Virus record (IMG/VR): IMGVR_UViG_3300030060_006938
Span: 757 to 27,071 of that record
Direction: 5' to 3' (one strand)
Source: a virus
Length of the DNA stretch: 26,315 nucleotides
Shown here in pieces: positions 14,701-22,862 of the stretch (positions are counted from its first letter, which is position 1; each line of letters begins with the position of its first letter). Made by a program: the position numbers and the translations under genes. The notes under the pieces were generated by a model. The model was not told the DNA's origin. It did not search any database and saw only the letters and a list, made by a program, of their open reading frames with translations.

Positions 14701-16371
14701 ATGTTTCAGTCTCCATTAAAAACAGTTGCCGAAAAGTTAAAACCGACTGATAGCAAGTCAACTGTTTCCTCTTTAAGATTTGAGAGATCTTCTGATTTTA
14801 AAAAGTTTATAACTTTTATTAAAGATGAAACTAAAGAGTTAGAAAAAATAAAAATACCATCAGAAACAGAAATAAAACCAAAAACAGGAACTCCTGGATT
14901 ACTTGGTCTTGGTGCTCTTGGATTATTTGGATTATTAGGTGGTGCTTTTGGTGGTGGAGGAGAGAATGAAGAGAATCTAAGATTGGGTTCTGCAGGCCAA
15001 ACAACACCCATAAAGAATAATCTTTTTCTAACTAAAAATGTTAGAAAGGTATCAAAAAATGTAGGTAGTTCTAAATTTATTGGAAATAAAAAGGGTCTTA
15101 AAAAAACTTTTAGAAAATTATTTGGAAGAACAAGATCTGGTAAACTAAGAAAAATTGAAAAAATTGCCAAATCAAGATTAGAATTACTACAAACAAAATT
15201 AAAACAAGCTGTTGATAGAAGAGATGATATATTTGCAAAAAGAAAAAAAGCACTAAAAAAAGGACAACCAACTTTTATTCTTGATCGGTTACTCAAAGGT
15301 GTTAATAAAGAGGTTTCTCAATTGCAAAATTTTATAATTGAGGATACTCTAAATTTTAGGGAAAAATCACTTAGACAATTTAGTCTTGGGAATGTGGCAG
15401 CTATGAAGGAGATAATAAAGGAATCAAAATTAACTTTTAAATCTGGATCTATAGGTAAACCACTTTTTGGGCCAGGTAATTTTAGATTCATGGCGGGTGC
15501 TGATGCAACTTCAATAGAATCTATACAAAATATGATAGCAAGTAATCCTAAAAAAGCTGAAAAATTTCTTAAAGGTGTATTAAGTATGGATGATTTACTA
15601 TTTCCACCCACAAAAATACCAACATTCAAAGTGCCATTTTTTAAAGATATAAAAGGTGCTAACTTAACATTTACTCCTAGAGAATTTTTAGATAAACGAT
15701 TTACAGAAATGGGAAAAACAACTAAACCATTAAGAAACTTTTTTGGTTCTCAATTAAAAAATCTTGGAAAAACTAAAATTCCAGGTTCAAGATTAGTCAC
15801 TTTTGGAAAAGGAATTAAATTTTCATCAATGTTAAAAGGAGCAAAAACAGGTCTTCCAATTGTTGATGCAATTAACTTTCTTTCAATTGGTTATGATACT
15901 GTAATTGCCCAAGGAGCTCCTTTGGGGTTTGTTGATTTTTCAGATGGTGTAACAAAACCTAAAATAGGTCGTGATAATATACTTACTGGTTTGTATGATA
16001 TATTCACTCATTTTTATAATAGTGGTGTGGAGGGATTAGGATTTAGTGATGCAAACAAACGTCTTTTTATAAGTAAACCAAAGGATGAATATGTAAAAGG
16101 AAGTTTAATTCCCTTTACAAATATTGGTGCTTACAAAGTAAATCCAAGAAGAGAAGTTGATGCAGAAAATAAAAAAATATTGGATGCAAGAAGAATGAGG
16201 GATTTATTTAATAGAAGTTTAGGGGATCCAATTAGTGGACAGGAAAACAACTTTTTAAAGTCAATTCCTCTTGCAGAATTTAATTCAGATGGTGCTGAAT
16301 TTTCATTTGGTATTGGTGAACCATTAAATAGTTTTGGTATTTTCACCGAATATAAATTAAATCAAAAATAA
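14701..16371 (+). CDS. Putative tail protein, tape-measure candidate 2 (556 aa)
   Basis: It starts 2 nt after the previous stop and its own stop is directly followed by the next ATG. Residues 1-64 are polar and charged. A short Gly/Leu hydrophobic patch follows (65-88: G-L-L-G-L-G-A-L-G-L-F-G-L-L-G-G and a run of Gly). Residues ~115-240 are very rich in Lys/Arg, with a long coiled-coil-like helix (~150-215). The C-terminal half is more globular, with repeated F-x-G and F-K-P type segments and several P-F motifs. It looks like a diverged partner of the preceding protein: both have a polar helical start, a Gly-rich hydrophobic patch and then charged helices. By position it corresponds to T4 genes 28/29 near gp27. 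It could be a tape measure, an internal tail protein or a hub accessory; the sequence does not decide. Confidence 0.55.
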   Translation: MFQSPLKTVAEKLKPTDSKSTVSSLRFERSSDFKKFITFIKDETKELEKIKIPSETEIKPKTGTPGLLGLGALGLFGLLGGAFGGGGENEENLRLGSAGQTTPIKNNLFLTKNVRKVSKNVGSSKFIGNKKGLKKTFRKLFGRTRSGKLRKIEKIAKSRLELLQTKLKQAVDRRDDIFAKRKKALKKGQPTFILDRLLKGVNKEVSQLQNFIIEDTLNFREKSLRQFSLGNVAAMKEIIKESKLTFKSGSIGKPLFGPGNFRFMAGADATSIESIQNMIASNPKKAEKFLKGVLSMDDLLFPPTKIPTFKVPFFKDIKGANLTFTPREFLDKRFTEMGKTTKPLRNFFGSQLKNLGKTKIPGSRLVTFGKGIKFSSMLKGAKTGLPIVDAINFLSIGYDTVIAQGAPLGFVDFSDGVTKPKIGRDNILTGLYDIFTHFYNSGVEGLGFSDANKRLFISKPKDEYVKGSLIPFTNIGAYKVNPRREVDAENKKILDARRMRDLFNRSLGDPISGQENNFLKSIPLAEFNSDGAEFSFGIGEPLNSFGIFTEYKLNQK

Positions 16372-17865
16372 ATGGCACTCGCAATATCCGCACTTAAATA
16401 TGATTACGTATCAATTCAGAATCCTAATTCTGAAGATAGATCAATTGATTTAACAAGTCATTTAATTCAAACCGAATACTTTGAGGATTTATTAAGCCCA
16501 GTTATTACAATGCAAATGCAGATTCGATCTGAATTTAATATCGCTTCTGAGGTTCCAATTCGTGGTGGTGAAATGATTGCGTTTAGTGCAAATGTTGGAG
16601 GAACACAATTAAAATTTGGAGACCTTGATAAGAATGGTAATATAATTCCTGATACTGGAGAACTATACGTTTATAAATTATCAGATTTAAGCACACCTTC
16701 ACAAGCACAAGACTTTACACTACACATAACGACTTTAGAATTCATTAAAAATGAAACATCAAGATGCCAGTTCAAGTTCAAAAAACAGTCAATTGATAAA
16801 CATGTAAGACAAATACTTGGGCCTCATGTAATGAATGTGAATCCAGATAAGATATTAGATGAAAACATAGAAGAATCTTTAAACAGTTATGCCTTTATTG
16901 GCAATAACCGTAAAGCGTTCTATACAATTAATTGGCTATGTCCAAAGGCAATAGGAAAATCAAAAACTCCCTCTGCAAAAGGTGTGTCTGGTGATAAAAC
17001 TGATGGTGGAAGTAATGATGCACAAGGAAAGGGAACTGCAGGATTTTTGTTTTTCGAAAACCGAGAGGGGTTTAATTTTAAAAGTATAGAGTCTTTAGTT
17101 AATTCAACAAGATTAGATGATAATGAAAAAAAATCAGTTTTTAGTTATGTGTATAGAGGAAAAGGTTCTGTAGGCAATCCATATGATCTGAGTGAAAATA
17201 CAAATATAAATTTTTATTATCTTAGCAAATCAACTGATATAAGAAAGGCTTTAACAATTGGTCAGTATGGAAGTTTAACGATATTTTATGACTCATTAAA
17301 TCAAACATTTTCGCAAATTGAATATAGATTGGAAAAAGAAATAGATAGTAAATTAGGTAGTGATGAGGATTTATCAACTCCAAAAGTACAGGGTAAAAAA
17401 TTACATGAATATAATAGTAGATTGTATTCAATAATATCAGATCACGGAGCATTAGGTGTTGGTGAAAAAGGATTAGAATCTTCAGGTAGAGATCCAGTGG
17501 ATCAAGCAAAATCAATATCAAGATACAACGCATTATTTTCACAATCCTTAAACATTCAGGTTCCTTGTAACACAAATCTTAAAGTAGGTGATATAATAAA
17601 TGTAACATTTCCAGAACTGATTATGGGTCAATCTAAAAAAGACGATCAATCTATGAGTGGAAATTATTTAATTTCAAGACTAAATCATCACATTCAACCA
17701 AATGCTTCTTTTAGTTCTTTAAATTTAATTCGTGATTCTCATGGAGCATCAAGTGCATATCCAGTTGATACTTTACAAAGAGGATCAATTGTGGACGAGT
17801 ATGGTAGTCAAGTTATTCCACCTAATTATAATGATTCAATACCTACTCTTCCAAATCTAAAATAA
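16372..17865 (+). CDS. 27: gp27-like baseplate central hub protein
   Basis: A 497-aa protein, longer than T4 gp27 (391 aa). Visible landmarks are an early D-L-T-S-H-L-I-Q-T-E-Y-F-E-D-L-L-S-P segment (~residues 26-43), characteristic of phage hub proteins, F-Y-T-I-N-W-L-C-P-K-A (~183-193), F-L-F-F-E-N-R-E-G-F-N-F-K-S (~224-237), and a C-terminal V-P-C-N-T-N-L-K-V-G-D-I-I-N-V-T-F-P (~396-413) with S-G-N-Y-L-I-S-R-L-N-H-H. Together these match the gp27/gp44-like hub family, whose trimer forms the ring that holds the gp5 spike and receives the tube. Start and stop abut the neighbours. The downstream spike genes, separated only by cp12, support the assignment. It is recognised from pattern, not alignment, so a gp27 label is reasonable but not proven. 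Confidence 0.68.
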   Translation: MALAISALKYDYVSIQNPNSEDRSIDLTSHLIQTEYFEDLLSPVITMQMQIRSEFNIASEVPIRGGEMIAFSANVGGTQLKFGDLDKNGNIIPDTGELYVYKLSDLSTPSQAQDFTLHITTLEFIKNETSRCQFKFKKQSIDKHVRQILGPHVMNVNPDKILDENIEESLNSYAFIGNNRKAFYTINWLCPKAIGKSKTPSAKGVSGDKTDGGSNDAQGKGTAGFLFFENREGFNFKSIESLVNSTRLDDNEKKSVFSYVYRGKGSVGNPYDLSENTNINFYYLSKSTDIRKALTIGQYGSLTIFYDSLNQTFSQIEYRLEKEIDSKLGSDEDLSTPKVQGKKLHEYNSRLYSIISDHGALGVGEKGLESSGRDPVDQAKSISRYNALFSQSLNIQVPCNTNLKVGDIINVTFPELIMGQSKKDDQSMSGNYLISRLNHHIQPNASFSSLNLIRDSHGASSAYPVDTLQRGSIVDEYGSQVIPPNYNDSIPTLPNLK

Positions 17866-17868
17866 CAA

Positions 17869-17876
17869 CATAAATA
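17869..17876 (+). promoter_or_regulatory. Late promoter motif CATAAATA upstream of cp12
   Basis: An exact late-promoter motif in the 43-nt gap between the hub gene and cp12, 32 nt before the cp12 ATG. It would let cp12 and the spike genes be transcribed separately from the hub operon. A small GTAC/GTAC hairpin (17882-17894) and a GGAGG ribosome-binding site (17897-17901) follow. Confidence 0.65.
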
Positions 17877-17896
17877 ATAACGTACATACTGTACAT

Positions 17897-17901
17897 GGAG
17901 G
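17897..17901 (+). promoter_or_regulatory. Strong ribosome-binding site of cp12 (GGAGG)
   Basis: GGAGG lies 7 nt before the ATG at 17909, preceded by a small GTACATACTGTAC hairpin. Most neighbouring genes lack a recognisable Shine-Dalgarno, so this gene appears set for high translation. Confidence 0.7.
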
Positions 17902-17908
17902 CAAAACT

Positions 17909-18136
17909 ATGAAAACCATAGAAGACCATATTCAACACGACAAGGAACTTCTTGCCGATCCAAATACATCTGAGCCAATGAAAAGGCATACAATAGAAGA
18001 GTTACACGAACTTGAAGTTTATGCTGATCATCACCACGATGAGATTGAAGCAGGTGATCATCACGATCCAAATGCTTTAGAATTATTCTGTGAAATGCAC
18101 CCTGATGAGCCAGAGTGTTTAGTATATGATGACTAA
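17909..18136 (+). CDS. cp12: CP12-like Calvin-cycle regulator (auxiliary metabolic gene)
   Basis: A 75-aa acidic, His-rich, probably disordered protein. The C-terminus carries the CP12 signature: L-E-L-F-C-(8 residues)-C-L-V-Y-D-D, with cysteines 61 and 70 spaced as in CP12 and followed by the acidic tyrosine-containing tail. An E-E-L segment near residues 30-32 may correspond to the CP12 core helix. The N-terminal cysteine pair of plant-type CP12 is missing. In cyanobacteria, oxidised CP12 bridges GAPDH and phosphoribulokinase and switches off the Calvin cycle; in cyanophages it is thought to push carbon into the pentose phosphate pathway for nucleotide synthesis. The gene has its own late promoter and GGAGG site. 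Its stop overlaps the ATG of the spike gene by 1 nt, so the two are probably coupled. The alternative is an unrelated small virion protein with a chance cysteine motif. Confidence 0.72.
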   Translation: MKTIEDHIQHDKELLADPNTSEPMKRHTIEELHELEVYADHHHDEIEAGDHHDPNALELFCEMHPDEPECLVYDD

Positions 18137-20667
18137 TGATTGATCAGTTAGCAGCACTCGGTAAAGTTAATTCTATTGGAAGAGACGGATTTATATGGTG
18201 GATCGGTCAGATCGCCCATAAAGATTCGTGGAGGGCTCCGAATAAACTCATTACAAGACAAGGATGGAAATCAAACAGGGTTAAGGTTAGAATTGTTGGA
18301 TACCATCCTTTTGATCCAGAAGGAAATGATCTTCCTGATGAGGATTTGCCTTGGGCAGAAGTTATGGCAGATCCTTTTACTGGTAATGGTCAGGGTGGAT
18401 TGTCTGAAAATTTAACTTTAGTTGGTGGTGAAATGGTTCTTGGGTTCTTTTTAGATGGAGAAGATGCTCAACAACCAGTTGTAATGGGATTATTTCCAAA
18501 ATATGATAATGTGAAAAATACTTTTACAACAACTGAAATTAAGAGTCGTAAGAGTAGTGGATTTAAATCATTCGAGGCATATACAAGAGCAAATCTAAAT
18601 CAACCTGAGTCAGTTGATACTACTGGTGTTACTACTACTAACAAAAAAATAGTAAGTTCAGAGGTTAGTGAAGAAGGAACTTTAACAAACAGTAAAGCTT
18701 CAACCAGTTCGGAATATTTATCAACAAAAACTATAACTAATGATTCTCCCTGTAATGACACTGCCATCAGTAGTGTGGGTAAAGTTGTCACTGAGTTTTT
18801 GGAAATGGTGCAAGGAGTACAAGGATTTGAAACTGGTCTTAATTCTTGGGCTGATCCACTGCTAAATGAAATTATTGATATGCAAAGTGAGTTAGAGTTT
18901 GTAAAAAATCAAGTCTCTGGATTCATGAGAAGTAGCATGAATGAGATGAAGATGGGTTTAATGAAGGCAATAAATAAAAAATTTAAAAAGTTACTCGGTG
19001 ACTTAATGAAGACGGATCCGAAAGGAGTCCTCAAGTCAAAAAAAGTAAAGAAAAGTTTAGGAACAATTACAGATTTACTTAATTGTGCTTTCAATGCTGC
19101 CCTTGGCAAAATTGGTGGTTTTATCATGAATATGTTTAAGAAACTTCTTGGGAATGCATTGAATGGTGCCATCTGTGCTGTTGAGGAATTTACTGCGGGT
19201 ATTTTTGCAAAGATGTTTGATGTGCTAGAGAGTTCTCTAGGAACGATAATGAGTGGATTGAACTGGTTAGTTGGTGGTTTATCCTCAGTCACGGGTGCTC
19301 TTCGTAGTGTGAGTGGTTTGGCAAATAAAATACTTGGATATATTAAAGGTTGTAATATTGAATCTTGTGGTAAGGTAACTGAATATGCATCTAATTTTGG
19401 TGCTAAAATTAAAGCACCTGATAAGTATCCTGAATTGTTAGGAAAAATTAATGTGTTGTCTGGAATATCAGATTCATTAAATAATGCTGGTCGTGGAGGT
19501 GGAGTAAGAGCAGGAATTAACTCTTTCTTTGGTCTTACTGATGAGGATCAAGCTATCGATGATCTTTCTATTTTCAATGAAGGAGATTTCCTCTTTCCAG
19601 ATTGTGCTAGAAATAATAATAATCCAATTTCACAAGCAGATATTACTCCAAGTAGACCAGGATTCATATATCCAAAATGTCTACCACCAGATTATGAGGT
19701 AGTTGGATCAGGATCTGGAGCAGAATTACTTATTGTTGTTGGTAATAGTCGTAGAATATTTTCAGTGGAAGTAATAAATGGTGGAAGTGGATATGATCTA
19801 GACACACATGTCACAATTATTGATAATACTGGAAATGGAACTGGTGCAAATGTAAAACCAATTGTAAAAGATGGATCAATTGTTGAGGTTGTAATTCTTT
19901 CAGCTGGATTTGGATATTGTCTTGACACCAAATCAACAGCATCTGGAATTGGTACCAATGTTATTGGAACAGTTTTAGATGTTTATGTATCAAAACCAGG
20001 TGTTGGTTATGATCCAAATGACACCATAACATTTGAAGGAATAGATGATGGAACTAATTTACCAATTATAACAACTCCAAATGGATCTATTGTTGGTGTT
20101 AGAGTTCCATCAATTATTCCAACTGAGTTTAGCACTCCTCCAGTTCTTGTAGTTAATTCAGAAAATGGAATTGGTGCTGAATTTATTCCTGTGATGACAT
20201 TTAAAGGTCAGTTCAAGACTGATGTTGGTGCAGATGAGAGAAGAGCAAGACCACTCAGTGGAATTAATCAGGTCATTGATTGTATTGGTGATAAAACTGA
20301 ACTAGTTGGATATGTAAATGGTGTTCCATATTATGGCCCATTCCATTTACATCCGAAACGAGGTGTAAAAATGGTTGGATCTCAACACGTAGACTACCCA
20401 CACGAGATAATTTATGATACAATGGAAGAAAGTCTGGGACAACCCTCAGTAGTTTCTCAAGTTTCTAGATCTACAACTTCAGAAACCACTGAAACTTCAG
20501 AAACAACAACACCTGTTGATCCAACACCAACTATTGTGACAGAGCAAGTGACTCCAACTACAACCCCAACAGAAACAACAACTGATACTTCAACTTCTTC
20601 TGGTTCTAGTGATTCAACTCCACCAAGTAGTCCACCTTCAGGTGGTGGATATGGAGGAGGTTACTAA
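18136..20667 (+). CDS. 5: gp5-like baseplate hub/spike protein with OB-fold domain, no visible lysozyme
   Basis: An 843-aa protein. The N-terminal ~150 residues match the gp5 OB-fold domain: F-I-W-W-I-G-Q-I (~15-22), a R-V-K-V-R-I-V-G-Y-H (~49-58), L-P-W-A-E-V-M, then G-D-x-V-type strands and V-V-M-G-L-F-P. Next are a polar Thr/Ser region, a long helical part (~250-430) with hydrophobic Gly/Ser stretches, and a beta region (~545-690) with three G-x-G-Y repeats. Then come the shared cassette (725-767), a Ser/Thr-rich linker and a Gly/Tyr end. T4 gp5 (575 aa) carries a lysozyme between OB fold and needle; no lysozyme motif is seen, and the needle-like beta-helix is encoded by the next gene. It would sit on the gp27-like hub at the baseplate centre. 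Its end overlaps the next start by 1 nt (TAATG). Confidence 0.72.
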   Translation: MIDQLAALGKVNSIGRDGFIWWIGQIAHKDSWRAPNKLITRQGWKSNRVKVRIVGYHPFDPEGNDLPDEDLPWAEVMADPFTGNGQGGLSENLTLVGGEMVLGFFLDGEDAQQPVVMGLFPKYDNVKNTFTTTEIKSRKSSGFKSFEAYTRANLNQPESVDTTGVTTTNKKIVSSEVSEEGTLTNSKASTSSEYLSTKTITNDSPCNDTAISSVGKVVTEFLEMVQGVQGFETGLNSWADPLLNEIIDMQSELEFVKNQVSGFMRSSMNEMKMGLMKAINKKFKKLLGDLMKTDPKGVLKSKKVKKSLGTITDLLNCAFNAALGKIGGFIMNMFKKLLGNALNGAICAVEEFTAGIFAKMFDVLESSLGTIMSGLNWLVGGLSSVTGALRSVSGLANKILGYIKGCNIESCGKVTEYASNFGAKIKAPDKYPELLGKINVLSGISDSLNNAGRGGGVRAGINSFFGLTDEDQAIDDLSIFNEGDFLFPDCARNNNNPISQADITPSRPGFIYPKCLPPDYEVVGSGSGAELLIVVGNSRRIFSVEVINGGSGYDLDTHVTIIDNTGNGTGANVKPIVKDGSIVEVVILSAGFGYCLDTKSTASGIGTNVIGTVLDVYVSKPGVGYDPNDTITFEGIDDGTNLPIITTPNGSIVGVRVPSIIPTEFSTPPVLVVNSENGIGAEFIPVMTFKGQFKTDVGADERRARPLSGINQVIDCIGDKTELVGYVNGVPYYGPFHLHPKRGVKMVGSQHVDYPHEIIYDTMEESLGQPSVVSQVSRSTTSETTETSETTTPVDPTPTIVTEQVTPTTTPTETTTDTSTSSGSSDSTPPSSPPSGGGYGGGY
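20308..20436 (+). repeat. Shared C-terminal cassette, copy 2 (in gp5-like protein)
   Basis: Residues 725-767 of the gp5-like protein, homologous to residues 281-326 of the gp54-like protein (11925-12062), with 28 of 43 aligned positions identical. Here it is followed by a Ser/Thr/Pro-rich linker instead of poly-Gln, but both proteins end in Gly/Tyr. Confidence 0.85.
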
Positions 20668-21422
20668 TGAGCTCAGGATTTGCTGGTGATTTAGGGATAG
20701 ATCAAGTTCAAAATTTTAGAGAATCTTCAGAGCAAGTAAGTAGATTAGAGAATCTTGAGGGAGTTGCAGGTCTAGGAACTGTAACTGAAGAACGTATAAG
20801 AGAAATATTTAAAGATGAATTTGAGAGATACTATCGTAGAAAATATCCTACTTTTGAGATAACAGGTGGTGGCCCAACAGCAAAACACGAACCCTCTGAA
20901 TTTTGTTTAACTACAAACAATAAACAAATACTTCATTTTTATGAAGGTGGCATTGCGAAGATGAGAGCAGGTAAAAACTTTGAAATATATTCTGGAGATG
21001 ATGCGAGTGTTGGTGATGGTAAAGTTACTGGAGAGGGTGGTCATGCATTTTTGGTTCATTGTAAACACGGAAGAATAGTTCTCAAGGCATTATCAAGTGA
21101 CATTGAAATAAATGGTAGAAATGTAAATATAACAGCACAGAAAAATATATATGTAACTGCAGGAGATAATATAAGATTAAGATCAGGTTCACAAACAGAT
21201 ATTTTAGCTGGGGCAGATATGAATCTTGATGCTAATCGAGAGTTGTTTATAAATGGTGGTGCTGCAGTTGGAATACACTGTGAAGGAGGCCCCATAGAAA
21301 CTACTTCTGGAGTAGATCTAGATCTTGCTCCTGAGTTTTTTGAAGAAATAAGTGGTTTTTATGGTGGAATACCTATTGATAAGATAACACAATTTAACGA
21401 TCCAAAAGGAGGATTAGATTAA
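20667..21422 (+). CDS. Spike needle protein with gp5C-like triple-stranded beta-helix
   Basis: A 251-aa protein. Residues 1-70 are charged helices ending in a R-Y-Y-R-R-K-Y-P segment. Residues ~85-140 include several short strands. From ~143 to 215 the sequence follows the alternating V/I-x-x-x-A/G-x-x-x pattern of the T4 gp5 C-terminal needle and VgrG-type spikes: V-N-I-T-A, I-Y-V-T-A-G-D-N, I-R-L-R-S-G, T-D-I-L-A-G-A-D, M-N-L-D-A-N, L-F-I-N-G-G. Such proteins form trimeric beta-helical needles that puncture the outer membrane. The separation from the OB domain in the preceding gene makes this a split gp5. Translation is coupled by the TAATG overlap. A GGAGG in the upstream coding sequence gives a good ribosome-binding site. 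A late PAAR-type tip protein was not recognised nearby. Confidence 0.68.
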   Translation: MSSGFAGDLGIDQVQNFRESSEQVSRLENLEGVAGLGTVTEERIREIFKDEFERYYRRKYPTFEITGGGPTAKHEPSEFCLTTNNKQILHFYEGGIAKMRAGKNFEIYSGDDASVGDGKVTGEGGHAFLVHCKHGRIVLKALSSDIEINGRNVNITAQKNIYVTAGDNIRLRSGSQTDILAGADMNLDANRELFINGGAAVGIHCEGGPIETTSGVDLDLAPEFFEEISGFYGGIPIDKITQFNDPKGGLD

Positions 21423-22265
21423 GTGACTATCAAAAATATCACAGTAGAAACATTTGGTCTTCACGTTGGAGAACCTAACTGGTCAAGACTTACTCAAGGT
21501 GTTTTGAGTAAAGCTGGCACACTCACTTGTGGTGGTATGTCTATCTTTGGTGATTGTAGTGACATTGGTGGCATTGCATCAGTCACTATAGGAACAGCAG
21601 ATGGAGATTCATTGCAAAAAAATAAAAAGTTATCTCTTCATGTAAAAGGAAATACAATAATGAAGGGAGATTCTCAAACTGCTAATGGTTTAAGAGTAAG
21701 TGGTGGTAGTTCACCAGATGCTGTTTATATTGAAGGTGACTTATACGTTACTGGTGCTATTGATTCTCTTAATAAAGGTAGACTTGCTGCTAGATTCGGT
21801 ACTGCAGATGCTAGACCAAAACCATTTGACATACAGCATCCAACAAAAGGTGAAGGACACCGACTTCGTTATGCTTGTATTGAGGGCCCAGAGGTAGGAG
21901 TTTATTATCGTGGTAGACTTAAGGATTCAAATGTAATTAAATTACCAGATTATTGGAAAAATCTTGTCCATGAAGATAGTATTACAGTTCAATTGCAACC
22001 TATAGGTGATAGACATTTTCATTTAAATGTGGTTTCATTTAACAGTGAAAAAATAATTATCAGAGAATCAGATGATAAGATGATTGATTGTTTCTATCAT
22101 GTATACGGTGAAAGAAAAGATATTAATCCATTGATAGTTGAGTATGAGGGTAAAAATTGGGAGGATTATCCTGATCCAAACTTTAATCCTAATAAAGTTG
22201 ATGAAAATAAAAGAACTTATAATGATCCTCAATTTAATGGCCCACCAAATACGATTACCACTTGA
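21423..22265 (+). CDS. Tail fibre-like structural protein
   Basis: A 280-aa protein starting with GTG directly after the previous stop, preceded by GGAGG about 11 nt upstream. The N-terminal ~120 residues are beta-rich with Gly-rich turns, including I-E-G-D-L-Y-V-T-G-A-I (~105-115). From about residue 125 there is a module familiar from many marine phage fibre proteins: A-R-F-G-T-A-D-A-R-P-K-P-F-D-I-Q-H-P-T-K-G-x-G-H-R-L-R-Y-A-C-I-E-G-P-E-V-G-V-Y-Y-R-G-R-L, then L-P-D-Y-W-K-N-L-V. This kind of module tends to end fibres or fibre-attached proteins. The C-terminus is Asn/Pro-rich. It lies beside the spike genes and is probably a fibre or short-tail component. Receptor binding cannot be shown. 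Confidence 0.6.
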   Translation: MTIKNITVETFGLHVGEPNWSRLTQGVLSKAGTLTCGGMSIFGDCSDIGGIASVTIGTADGDSLQKNKKLSLHVKGNTIMKGDSQTANGLRVSGGSSPDAVYIEGDLYVTGAIDSLNKGRLAARFGTADARPKPFDIQHPTKGEGHRLRYACIEGPEVGVYYRGRLKDSNVIKLPDYWKNLVHEDSITVQLQPIGDRHFHLNVVSFNSEKIIIRESDDKMIDCFYHVYGERKDINPLIVEYEGKNWEDYPDPNFNPNKVDENKRTYNDPQFNGPPNTITT

Positions 22266-22843
22266 AAAAATTAATTTATATTGAGGAGAATTTTATATCT
22301 CCTGACGAATGCAAAAAATTAATAAATTTATCTCTTGCAGACAAGAGTAAAGAGATTCCTTACGGTGATGAGAGTCGTGGTGGTGATACTTTTCTCACCA
22401 CTGTAGATCATAATAACCCAGAACAAAGTTTATCTAAAGGAGTTGATTGGGTAAATCACGGTGCTGCCTACTATGGTGGTGATGTAGATCCTGTAAAACC
22501 ACCTCTAGATTATGATGTCATAAGTAGAGTAGATACTATCTGTAAAAATTTTGATTCAAATGCGAATTTAGATTATGTGGGAGTGGTGAGATGGCCTGTT
22601 GGAACATTTATGAAACCACATGTGGATGATAACAATGTGCATAATCCAGATATGTTTGCTGCAATGTTATATTTAAATGATAATTTCTCTGGTGGATATA
22701 CTTGCTTTGAGAATCTTGAGGTAAAACCAGAAATAGGGAAACTCATAATTTTTTCAAATGCATATTATCTTCACTACGTAAATGAAGTTAAAGATGCTGA
22801 GAGGTTTGTTCTTTCATTTTGGTATAATTCATTGGATAAATAA
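22262..22843 (+). CDS. 2-oxoglutarate/Fe(II)-dependent dioxygenase
   Basis: A 193-aa protein of the prolyl-4-hydroxylase-like 2OG-Fe(II) oxygenase superfamily. The iron ligands are visible: H120 and D122 in M-K-P-H-V-D-D-N, and H171 in Y-Y-L-H-Y-V; R181 (A-E-R-F-V-L-S-F-W-Y) is placed to bind the 2OG carboxylate. The N-terminal I-x-E-N-F-I-S-P-D-E-C helix is typical of the family. It would couple 2OG oxidation to hydroxylation of an unknown substrate, protein or nucleic acid. The start is a TTG overlapping the previous stop codon by 4 nt, and no in-frame ATG lies nearby upstream, so translation is probably coupled. Such enzymes are common in T4-like cyanophages, often next to structural genes. 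The substrate is unknown; virion protein modification is a plausible guess from context. Confidence 0.85.
   Translation: MKKLIYIEENFISPDECKKLINLSLADKSKEIPYGDESRGGDTFLTTVDHNNPEQSLSKGVDWVNHGAAYYGGDVDPVKPPLDYDVISRVDTICKNFDSNANLDYVGVVRWPVGTFMKPHVDDNNVHNPDMFAAMLYLNDNFSGGYTCFENLEVKPEIGKLIIFSNAYYLHYVNEVKDAERFVLSFWYNSLDK
22835..22842 (+). promoter_or_regulatory. Late promoter motif GATAAATA
   Basis: An exact late-promoter match overlapping the dioxygenase stop codon and ending 20 nt before the ATG at 22863. The spacing is the same as for the motif before the giant gene at 696, which supports the 58-aa ORF as real. Confidence 0.55.
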
Positions 22844-22862
22844 AAACATCTGCAACTAAATT

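Noticed and set aside
14706-15296. 196-aa minus-strand ORF opposite the second tape-measure candidate
   Set aside because: No start signals or family resemblance; it lies entirely opposite a well-packed plus-strand gene whose start and stop fit its neighbours, so it is a shadow.
18714-18721. Antisense ATAAATA motif inside the gp5-like gene
   Set aside because: No minus-strand gene lies downstream, so there is nothing for it to drive.
18969-18976. AATAAATA motif inside the gp5-like gene
   Set aside because: It matches the late-promoter core but lies deep in coding sequence with no gene start within 1.5 kb downstream; probably chance in AT-rich DNA.
18136-20667. Lysozyme domain in the gp5-like protein
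   Set aside because: No T4-lysozyme-type catalytic motif (Glu, Asp, Thr in the expected order) could be seen between the OB fold and the C-terminal region.
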